A DNA stretch of 64,000 nt, taken from NCBI RefSeq assembly GCF_032118995.1, contig NC_092665.1, positions 4,004,001 to 4,068,000 on the forward strand. The letters are read 5' to 3'. The notes beneath the pieces are model-generated. The model searched no databases, was not told the DNA's origin, and saw only the letters and a list, made by a program, of their open reading frames with translations. Both the position numbers and the translations under genes were made by a program. This DNA comes from Asterias amurensis. Its lineage: Eukaryota > Echinodermata > Asteroidea > Forcipulatida > Asteriidae. The first letter of the stretch is position 1; every line of letters starts with the position of its first letter. Shown here piece after piece: positions 10,101 to 22,100 of this stretch.

Positions 10101-13100
10101 AAAATATAATGGAAAGGTGCATACATTATCTGATATTATGAATAACCTATTAACGAAAGGTTTTGGAAAGGAAGGCCGACTGGTAGCATTTAATGTTAAT
10201 GCCAGGAACAAACACATTATGAGTACATGCATACTAAGATGGGATGGGAGGTGTTAAACAATCCACTTCAGCCATTGGAGATCATAGATGCAGGAATAAA
10301 GCATAAATTAATATTAAGTGGGAAAGTTGGTGTGGCAAATTAAACCTCATCATCTGATTGGTTTACAGCAGTACATGACTTATGAATCATTCATAAAAGG
10401 AATGTGGATGTGATTGGAGTTAAGTGAACCTGTGTCATGAATTGGCAGGCAGGATATGAATAATTCATGACTTATGGTAATTGCTACCTTATCCTCAGAA
10501 AGATTTGGGAATGGTGTGTTTGTCAGCATCTGGGAATAAATCATGTATCAATAATAAGACAGGATTCCACCAGAACAATTATCTTCAAAATGACCACTTC
10601 CTTGGTCGTGGAGTAAACATGGACGTGTCTTTTGTAAAAATCTATTTGTAAAAAATCTGAATCTTTAAAATAAGCACAATTATAAAAACTAAAGAAATAC
10701 TAATGAAATTAAACAGATTAACATTGGTTGAGTTGGATGGATCATCCAACTGGATTTAAACAGATTACATGAGATAATCTTCTCAAGATTCAATAAATGG
10801 AAATTTGCATCGGGAATAAAGAATATTAATTTTGCTTTTACTTACATACACCAATGTGTGTTAGCACTGTATACTCAGTACTTTCCTGAGCTATGTGAAC
10901 ATAATCACAGGCATATTACCCAGGTGGGATTTGAACCCACGACCTTTCTCAAGATTTATGTGTCTGAATCAGAAGGGCCACACTCCCAGTTTCATAATTA
11001 TCCAAGATGATAATGGCATCTTGGAAGTTGATTCATATTGGGAAACCTCAAACCCTGGCTTGGGAATGGGGGCAGGAGTGGGATTGGTTGACCTTACCCC
11101 TAGGTACTGAGAAGCTTCTCTCCAGCTAGTTCTCCTGGCTTAGCTTTAACAGCTTCAGCTTTGTCTAAGTCGGCTCGGATAGGGTTACAGTTAGGGAATG
11201 GGGGCAGGAGTGGGATTGGTTGACCTTACCCCTAGGTACTCTGTACTGAGAAGCTTCTCTCCAGCTAGTTCTCCTGGCTTAGCTTTAACAGCTTCAGCTT
11301 TGTCTAAGTCGGCTCAGTTAGGGTTACAGTTAGGGAATGGGGGCAGGAGTGGGATAGGTTGTTTGTATCCTTACCCCTAGGTACTCTGTACTGAGAAGCT
11401 TCTCTCCAGCTAGTTCTCCTGGCTTAGCTTCAACAGCTTCAGCTTTGTCTAAGTCACCTCGGTTAGGGTTACAGTTAGGGAATGGGGGCAGGAGTGGGAT
11501 ATGCTGTTTGAATCCTTACCCCTAGGTACTCTGTATTGAGAAGCTTCTCTCCAGCTAGTTCCCCTGGCTTAGCTTTAACAGCTTCAGCTTTGTCTAAGTC
11601 AGCTCGGTTAGGGTTACAGTTAGGAAATGGGGGCAGGAGTGGGATAGGTTGTTTGTATCCTTACCCCTAGGTACTCTGTACTGAGAAGCTTCTCTCCAGC
11701 TAGTTCTCCTGGCTTAGCTTTAACAGCTTCAGCTTTGTCCAAGTCAGCCTCCATGGCGTCTTGGTCTTGGTCCTCCTATAAACACAGAAGTTTCATTCAC
11801 AGAAATGATAAAAACACCATTCATGCAAAATTATTATAATGAATTTCTGCTAATAAAACCCAAGGATGCCTCAACAGCCAACTTAAAGACTGTAATTTAG
11901 AAGCCTGTAGAAACCTGCAGACAAGGGTGCAAGCAATGAACCAGAAACACCAAGGTTAAAGGCCAAGTCACACTGCAGCGATAATGAAAACGATAACGAT
12001 CACGACGCAAAGAGAATGCATGCTATTGGTTGATTGCTCCACAAAAAATACGCACACGCTCATTCAACCAATAGAGAGCGTTCTCTTTGCGTCATGATCA
12101 TTTTCGCTGCTGCAGTGTGACGCGGCCTTAACCCCGACTCTTCCAGTACGTGTTCTGGGTTCTTTTACCTATCTTACTACATGGGACTACGACTCACCCA
12201 TCAAATGGAAAAAGCAATTATGGTTAAGTATTTTTTATTTCTTCCATTTACTCAAATTCCTTACCTCTGGCTCTTCATCTTCTTCATCATCAGACTCCAC
12301 ATCATCAGTCACAACATCTGAACAAGTAAACAAAAAATTTACCATATTATGAATAATGCATAAATTAATATTAAGTGGGAAAGTGGGTGTGGCCAATTAA
12401 ACCTCAGCAGCTGATTGGTCAACAGCAGTACACGACTCATGAATCATTCATAAAAGGAATGTGGATGTGACTGGAGTTAAGTGAACCTGGCTCATGGATT
12501 AGCAGCAGGATATGAATAATTCATGACTTATGGTAATTGCTTACAAATATGAGTTGTGTCATTTCTTAAATCCTCTGCGTGTTCTTAAGTAGGACTCTGG
12601 TTTTCTTACCGAGAAACAAGTGATTCATGATGAACATTCATTATCTGCCACTGGACAGTACTGAACCCCCGCTGGGTCAACTAGACAACAGAATTCTACA
12701 TTCTAAAAGACCAAGTGCTGGGTTAACCCTTCTACCCTTACCCCTAACCCAGGAGCCACCCCAAAACATACCTGTATTAAGTTGTTTGATTATGAAATGA
12801 ATTTGCCGATTCATTTCTGGGCTGTCATCTTTGATGAAACATTTTAGAATTTCTTCCATTCCCTGCGAATCAAAATACAAAAATTATTAAATGTACAAAT
12901 GCTGTTCCTCAAACAAGGAAATTCACCGAGAGGCGTCATATTTAGATACAAGTAAAGATTTGTTATTTAAGATGAGACTTACCATAGCTTTAGCTTCTTC
13001 TCTTATCTCTGGAACACAAAGGATGCTGTACAGGGTGCCATTTACATATGGGCGGATCTGCGAAATGAATACATGAATAAATTAGCATAAATTGTATATC

Positions 13101-16100
13101 TTGCAGTTCATGGAAGGCGGGTTGGTGCAACCTCATTCCCATTGGTGTATGATCTCGCCATGTGAATTTTACTTGAGTTAAGAAAATGAATGGAAATGTG
13201 TTAAAATGTGTAAATATATGGCAAAGTTTAATTAGGCATGTGGTTGATCCAATCTACACGCACAGTTAAATATTGTAGTCCGCAAAGGAAGCATGACGTC
13301 ATAGGGCAACTACTTCCCTTTCATTCTATTTTTTACAGTTTAAAGACACTGAACACTACTGGTAATTGTCAAAGACCAGTCTTCTCACTTGGTGTAAAAA
13401 CACCCCTGTCACACAAAGTTGTGTGCTTTCAAATGCTTGATTTTGAGACCTCAAAATCTAATTCTGAGGTCTCGTAATCAAATTCAAATATTTAAGTGGA
13501 AAACTACTTCTTTCTCAAAAACTACTTACTTCAGAGGGAGCCGTGTCTCACAAAGTTTTATACTATCAACAGCTCTCCATTACTTGTAACCAAGTCAGTT
13601 TTTATGCTAAAAATTATTTTGAGTAATTACCAATAGTGTCCACAGCCTTTAAGGTGACCACACAAAACATTGTCATTCTGGAGAGAACCCTGAATATATT
13701 ATTCTCCTACCTCTTGGTCTTCATGACCCAGGAGATCGCTCAACACCTTCAGCATCTTGGTTTTGTCTTTGATACATTTTGTCTTCCCTGTCAAGAAGAA
13801 AACAAATAAAATCTTTCTCAAAATGCACATAAGACTTCAAAAATTTACTAAACTTCTGAATAATAATTTTTTTCCCTTTTAAGGAAAAATGGTTTAAAAT
13901 CCTTTACATTCGAGAAAGACTCTGCTAGGGTCGAAACTTCAGACTATTAACTACTTTTTGCTATTTGTCTATACAGCGGAAAACAGGTCATACATTGTTA
14001 TCATGTACAGAAGAGACAGCTAACTGCTTTATGAAATCGGGCACAGGCCATAGTGTTTAGGCAGGCACTTCATTTCTACTTCTAATGTAATAAAGCTCAG
14101 TGATAAGATATTGACAGTTTTAAAACAGTGGATGTTTTTTGTTTGTACCTGCTGTTCGGAGACACAAGTTCATCAACAACGCAACAGAGTACTCTAATGT
14201 ATAATCTGACAAGGAGTCGCTATCCTCTAGCACTCCAACGAGCCAGCTGATGATCCCTGTGTTTATCATTGAAGTCTGCAGATGACGTCTGTGGACAAAT
14301 AAAGCAATATTTGCATTATACTTTGTGACACCTTTATTATATGTTCTCACTGATCACATAATAATAGTGACAATTGTGGCTTCTTATCTAGCGGTCATAA
14401 TAACAATAATTTTATTAACAAATTATTATATAGCGCATTCCAGAATATTCGTCTCAATGCACTTTACAGTAGTGCCATGGGATGGATTTCACAAAAATAA
14501 CAACTTAAAGCAAGTCCTAAGTTAAACTCGAGATGAAATCCCCCCCCCCCCCCGCCCTTGGTCATTGGGCCAATAACATCCCTTCAGCTATTTATCCGTC
14601 ACTCAGTAACGCTTTTAAGCGTTAAAAGGCCCTTCAACATTCAGTATTTTCCTCCAAGTTATGTGGGACTACGTTTTTGAAGTATGGGGTCGTTTTTTTG
14701 AGGGGGGGGGGGGTTGGAAGGTGGAGTTTTTGTTGACTTACTTGAGGCTGAGTTTCTGTAATGCTCCAAGGACATTTTCTCTTGTGATGGGATCTTTCTC
14801 CTCGGACTGTAGGGTTGCTTCAAGTACCTCAATTATCTTCTCATTTTTACCAAGATATGTCCTCCCTGAAAGCAACAAAGATGAAATGGAATTCATTAAA
14901 CAATTGCGTTCTAAGCAAAAATGATGTAGATGGATTCATTAATCAACAGACGGTATCGCCTCGCCCACGGACCTTTTGGTTCACCGAAGTGTAACTAGTA
15001 TCTGTTTCAATGCAAATGCAAAGGGACCATTGCCTAAAAGCTCTGCTTTGTAAAAATGGATCCCTCTGAAGTATCATACTTATTTTCATCTTGATACATA
15101 TTTACTGTATTGTATTCTTTAAACTGATCGCTCTTGAGTGATAATGTATTTTATTTGTTGATACTGTGGAAAATAAAATGAACCTTGAACCACTTTGTTT
15201 TTATGAAAGTGGCCTTATTGTTGGACAGGCCGTATGCACGTCTAAACGCGTACATCAATGAATCACGCAGCTTTCCCGGTTTGATTTCTATGACACATGC
15301 ATGAACACGCTCACAGATACCATGTTGTTGGTTGGTATTTGAGTGGTAGCGTCATATTCGATACGGTTTCTAATCACCTTTAGATGCAAGGTTTGGAATT
15401 ACATGCAGGCCATGGCCTCTGTTGCCCCTCTTCTTGGCCTTGGTGCCCCTTCAAAAATTTCCCATTGACTTTAAGATTTTCCAATTGAAGTGCCCTTTGC
15501 AAAAATGAAAATGGTCTTGCCCTCTCAAAAAAGAAACTCCAGGCCTTGTGTGATACTGTGTTCTTTTCTACTGATCTGGGATGGATTCTTTATAAAGGAT
15601 TACTGTACCTGCAGCAAGAGATGCAAATGCATTGAATAACCTGGCCATGTACTGTTGAGTTACGTCATCTCCAGCTACGAGGGCATCCATCACTGCTTTC
15701 TGTACCAGTAGATAATAAAGACTTTGATTGATTGGGTGGTTGATAGAGGGGCGAGGGTCAGGTGGTTGATGGGCTATTTGTAGGATAGAGGGTTGGGGAT
15801 GGGTGGTTGATGGGTTACTTGTAGGCTAATGGGACAAGGACTGGGTGGTTGATGGGTTACTGGTAGGCTACAGGGGCAAGGGATGGGTGGTTGGTGGGTT
15901 ACTTGTAGGCTAGAGGGTTGGGTGGTTGATGGGTTACTTGTAGGCTAGAGGGTTGGGGATGGGTGGTTAATGGGTTACTTGTAGGCTAGAGGGTTGGGGA
16001 TGGGTGGTTGATGGGTAACTTGTAGGCTAGAGGGTTGGGTGGTTCATGGGTTACCTGTAGGCTAGAGGGTTGGGGATGGGTGGTTGATGGGTTACTTGTA

Positions 16101-19100
16101 GGCTAGAGGGTTGGGTGGTTGATGGGTTACTTGTAGGCTAGAGGGTTGGGTGGTTCATGGGTTACCTGTAGGCTAGAGGGTTGGGGATGGGTGGTTGATG
16201 GGTTACTTGTAGGCTAGAGGGTTGGGTGGTTGATGGGTTACTTGTAGGCTAGAGGGTTGGGTGGTTGATGAGTTACTTGTAGGCTATAGGGTTGGGTGGT
16301 TGATGGTGGTTATTGGGTTACTTTTAGGCTAGAGGGTTGGGTGGTTCATGGGTTACTTTTAGGCTAGAGGATTGGGGATCGGTAGCTAATGGGTTACTTG
16401 TAGGCTAGAGGGTTGGGGATGGGTGGTTGATGGGTTACTTGTAGGCTAGAGGGTTGGGGTTGGGTGGTTCATGGCCTACTTGTAGGCTAGAGGGTTGGGG
16501 ATGGGTGGCTGATGGGTTACTTGTAGGCTAGAGGGTTGGGGTTGGGTGGTTCATGGGTTACTTATAGGCTAGAGGGTTGGGTGGTTCATGGGTTACTTTT
16601 AGGCTAGAGGGTTGGGTGGTTCATGGGTTACTTTTAGGCTAGAGGGTTGGGGATGGGTGGTTGATGAGTTACTTGTAGTGGTAAAAGGGTGGGGATAGGA
16701 CCAACTCACCCTGTGTTCATTAATTTCTGCACATCCTAGTAGGTCATGTTGTATATAGGCTGATAGTACGGTATCTCGCTGTTCACCAGGTTCACTGCGA
16801 GTCAAACGCTGCAAACAAAAACCAACAAACAAACAATAAAACAACTCATAATTGACTGTCAAAGAGAAGCACTACCAACATTTAGAGGGATGTAGCTTCA
16901 AACCTCTCAGGACAAACTGATAAGCACAATATTGACAGCGATTTAGTGGAAACCCACCCTCTTCAGAACAGCAGCAACGTTTTTTTAGAACAGTTTAACA
17001 ATTCAAAATTCTGTATTCAAAATTCAAGCAGTTGCAGACACAGAGTTTATACAGAGTTCACTATAAAATCAAATATTCAAAAATCAATCAGACAAATTGG
17101 TAATTGAGGTTTAGCAATTATTGGTAAGGCCACATAAAACAAAGAAATTGTTGATCGTCCCCGCCCGACCGTTCAAAAACCCCCGACCACATTTTTTTAT
17201 TTATTTTTTTTATCATAAAAAACAACCTTTTCAATGATATTTTTTTCAAAATGTCCAAGTTTGAAAAGATGTTTAAAGGTTTTTATTCATGTTGGCAAAG
17301 CAAGAACAATTCTTCAAATATTTACTTGGGCTACACTGTGCTTAGTTGTTTGAAAAAGTTTACAGAAAGTGTCACCTAGGAGTTAAATTTGTTTGACAAA
17401 ACTATTGAAAACATCACAAACCCTCTGTTTTATAGTGATTGTGATGATTTCTTTATTCTTGATTTCATATTTGCCAACAAAACTTAAAAAAAAAAAATAA
17501 TAATAATAATAAATAAACCTCCCTCCCCCATCCGCCAAAAATAAGGACGATCAACAATTTTTTTTATATGTGGCCTAATGCCAATGTGGTTTTTGATATT
17601 TCAGTTGCCAATGTAATACAATTATCTTTTTGTTTTAAAACAATGGATTGGGTCACTCACTCTGGTTGACCCAAAAATTTCGTACATGTTTTACACAGTC
17701 GCATCTTCGTCATGCAAGTACGCTAATCGCGGTGATCCCCACGAACTGCTGAAGCCTCCCACATTTTGTACAAGAGACTTAATATAAGTACATCATCACA
17801 AACAAGACTAGGTCGTAACCTTCAAGAAACTTTGAAAGTCTAAGCGGTAGACCCAAAACAGAAATCTAATCTTATCAGCCCCCGATTTCACGAAACTCAT
17901 CGCAAGTAGCGACGCATCGTAGGGTTTGCGATGTGTCGCAGACCTAAGACACGTCGCGGCTGCGACGAGTTTCACAATCCATTTCACCAAACACGTCGTA
18001 TGCGCGACGAGTCGCAACTCAAACCATTTTCACTCTTAATAAAAACAACCCTTTGGACGAGGATGAACTGCTAACGTTCTGCGGCTGTTTTATGTTGTGT
18101 ACAACTTGGTCATGAAACAGTCGTGTCTTATAGTTTATTCAAGATGGCAGACACTCAATACCGTTTCGGACTAGTGTTTAGGTTTTTTTTTTTTTTGGTT
18201 TTTATTTATTTATTTGTAATAGTTGTTTTAGTTTGTGTGTGTTCGTTTGTTATGCGTGTGTTTGTTTTCTTTTCTTTTACCTGTTTTTTTTTTTTAAGGG
18301 GGGGGGGGGGTTCCATTTTTTGTCTAGTGTCTTCCCGATTAGTTCACGGAAGTTAGATGTATGTGTGGTAATTTTTTTGTCCTTTCATGCATTTTGTGCG
18401 TAACCAAATGAAACATCGCATTCTTACGACGACCCTATGGGTCGTCGTAACTTACGACGTGTTCTTCCTCATTGTCAAGGAACTTGCGACGCATCCAACG
18501 CATCGTAACTTTGATGAAATCGATTTCATACGCATCGCAACTTACGTGTAACCGGTCGCAACTTGCACTTGCGACGCGTCGCCAGCGCTTCGTGAAATCG
18601 GGGGCTGGACTCCTACTCTATATAATCCTGAATCTCTTACCCATCTCAGAGCTTGTAGGAGTAATTCTCGTCTTCGCTTTGGAGCGTTGATCATATCAAA
18701 CTTCACTTGATCATAATCAAGAGATGGAAGTAATGGAACCTCATCTTTACTGTAATTCAATCCAATTCAATCTGACATTAGTTTTTTTTGTATCCTGGGC
18801 CCAAGTGCATGTTTCTGCTTACCGTAAGCAAAGAATCGGCGCTTACAGAAGCAGGGAAGTCCTTGCTTATGTCAAGCGTATTTCACAGGTTACCAGGGAA
18901 TTTTTGCTTGTGCATGTTTGTACTCAATGGTTAGGCATTCTTCGCTTATAAAACACAGCTAGCGCAGAAATTCAGGGCTTGTACAGTAAGTGCAGAATGG
19001 TGATTGTAAGCGCAGAACTTGGCGGTAAGCAGAGCCATGAAATTGGGGTTCAGATATTATTAATTAAGAATTGAGATTTTGAATGAATAGAGGAAAGAAA

Positions 19101-22100
19101 GGATGTTGGTTTGAATCCTCTTGAGATGTTTATAAAATGTACGCCCAGGGCACAACTTCACAAAGCAAAAAAGTTTCGCGCAAGACAAATTGTCAGTATT
19201 ACCATAGTGATTTGCATTAAGACATCACACTTTACTAAGCAACTACGATTGATTTGCAGTTAAGAACAATCTTGTGAAATCATCCCCAGGACTTGGAAAG
19301 CATATGAGCATAACATTACTATTTAATGGCACTCGACAGTTGGACACAATTGGTATTACACAACATAGCATATAATAAACTAACTTGGTAACTAGCAATG
19401 GAGAGCTGTTGATAGTATAAAACATTGTAAGAGACGGCTCCCTCTGAAGTAACGTAGTTTTTAAAGATTTTACTCCTCACTAAAATATTTGAATCTGAGA
19501 AAGACTACAGCCTGAAGCCTTTCTCAAAGCACATAAATTTTTGCAACAAGTGTTTTTTTCTCTCCATTATTCTCTTGCAAATTCGACGATCAATTGAGTC
19601 CAAATTTCACACTGCAGGTTTGTTATTTTATGCATATGTTGGGATACACCAAGTGAGAATATAGGGGTCGATTTCACAAAGAGTTAAGACTCGTCTTATC
19701 GTGAGTTAGGACGAGTAACTCGTCCTAACTTAGGATTAATCTTAAGGTCTGCATGCTAGAGTGCAGGGTTGGGACTCGCCTAAGAAAGATAAGTCTTAAG
19801 TTAGGAAGAGTTCTATGAAATTGACGGCTGGTCTTTGACAACTACCAAAAGTGTCTAGTGAGTTAAATGAATGAGATGTAGAATAAAAAGAAGAAGAAAA
19901 AAAGGGTCTTGGTTTGAAACCGAAGAAGGAATTCCAGGCTTAGTACACTGAGGTGACAAAGAAGAGACAGAATACACAAATAGGTAAATATAAAAATTAC
20001 CTGAATCTCTCTTCTGGGATTGGACTATGGGTGAGGGAAACACAAAAGGGATAATCATCATGCATCAAGCATCATCATGCAAATAAACATAAAAACTAGC
20101 CTTGCTCAAGGCGCCGCTGTAAACCCACCCGTATACCCTTTGCGTGGTGCGTGTAATCACACCGCATGACCCACCCGTATACACACTGTCACATCCTACG
20201 ACTACTGTGCACAGAAGTCATCCGCACTCGTACCACTAACCGCATGCGGAGGCCGTCAGGCCGACAGCCTTGTCGGGTCTGTAACTTCCGGGTTTAATGT
20301 GTTTCTTGAAAAAAAATTCCACTAGTGGAAAAAAATGGGGGGGGGGGGGCTCTCGGATATGCTAGTATGCAGCTCATGAATATGTACGGTATACCATACA
20401 TATTCATACATATCTTTCGTCAGACCTATCAGACAACACAGGATGTGAGGCAAATGAATTATTCATTTTGACGTCCAATCACACACTTCCCTTATCACGA
20501 CCTTTGGACCCTATCATGCTTGCTGAGCGTCCATGGTGGTGGTGTGTGATGTATGTAAACATGTCTCGTCTGTCGCGGGCATTATGGTAATGAGCTGACT
20601 GTGGGAACTCTTCGCTTATTATAGTAATGAGGTCAGTTGCTTGAACACAGACCCTACAAGGCTGTCGGCGGACGCATGCGGATAGTGTACGGGGGCATCG
20701 TGTTGTGCGATGTTATGCACAGTGAATACGGGTGGGTTTTTATACAGCAGCGGTCTTTTTTCGGAGTGAATCATTCGACTGCCTAAGCAAGACTACATAA
20801 AAACAGAAATTAACAATACTTCAAAATCATACACCCATTCCAAAAATTAACAACAAGTCAAAATCATACACCCATTCATTCATTCATCTGGATTATACCG
20901 TTGCCTCAGTGGGTGCAAAATCACAGTAATTACAGCTTGCATGAATAAAGGCGAGTGCAATATTGCAATATAGAGTCCTTATTCAAACAAATGACAATAA
21001 ATAGTATTGAAATAAACAATCTTGTATCTTTTCCCCATTGGCTTATATTTTGATATTGAAAAGAAGAAGCTTCATGCCTGGGTGATCCTTTTCAATTGCC
21101 CTTTGTGATCCATGGCTAGAGTAAGATAGTGCAGTGTAGGAATGTAATAGCATTCACAAAATAAAGGTTTTAAAAATACATGCAAGGAGACTGCCAACAA
21201 TAGAACTTAACAGCTCAGTTGGTAAAGCATCGGCAAGTTAATCCGGAGGTTGCAGGTTCAAATCCTGCTCTCGTCAATTCTACATTGGCCACCTCGAAGT
21301 CAATCTCAATATAACCAGTCACATTTTCCTTATAGTTTATTATTAGATTTTTTATAGTCGTCATAACCGGAACAGAAACAAAAAGTACTGAAAAAAAAAA
21401 TTCAAATTGAAACAAGAACATTTTCTAAATTTGTTTGAAAAGCAGACTCTTCTTACCTTGGATGTGCAAACGAAGCTCTGATTATCTCGCCAGCCTTTTA
21501 AGAAAAAAAGAGGGAACAAAACAATAACTTTCTTGCATAAATCACAATTATTTCAGCAAACATTACAAGTTGATCCATCTGAACAGGACAAGTCAAGACC
21601 ATAGTCTGAGAGAGGTGATCTTGTTGCCTGTATTTGAAAGCCTCCTGAAGACATTTCTGTTCCCCAACCAACCCTGATTCGTTTGTTTTTCTTTTTGTCC
21701 AGGTCTCCTGTACAGCGCTCTGTTCCAAGTATCAGTCGAGCGAGAGGATGTCTTCAGCCGACGCCTTCTCGGGTAACTCTGATGGTCGTCTTCCATGCAT
21801 CCTGGTCCAGCATCAGCGTCCAAAGCTCAGTTGTTTCCTGTTGTGTTGATCTACGAATGTTAGTCTCCTCCTGCCCTTGCTCCTGTTTCCATCTATGGGT
21901 TCCCAGAGAACTAGGGGGCTCACAGCTAGCTCTGGATGGTGGACACAGTGGCCAGCAAGCCTCATCCTTCATTCCCTGATCTTAACAGTTACTCTTGGTA
22001 GGGCAGCATAGAGCTGGGAGTATAGCGCTATATCAATACTCCGTATGACCCAAACACAAAAAAAAATGCAAACTAGAGCGTGAGGGTATTTTGCAACGAC

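Noticed and set aside
11060-11664. Extra ARMC9 coding exons in the tandem array
   Set aside because: Each unit lacks the true acceptor, and candidate AG sites in the linker would put the exon out of frame, so only the rightmost copy is called as an exon.
15720-16680. Regularly spaced repeats resembling a CRISPR array
   Set aside because: There are no unique spacers of constant length, units vary in length, and the array is inside a eukaryotic intron; it is a minisatellite.
21195-21290. tRNA gene
   Set aside because: A and B boxes are present, but the acceptor and anticodon arms do not pair convincingly, and such heads belong to SINEs here.
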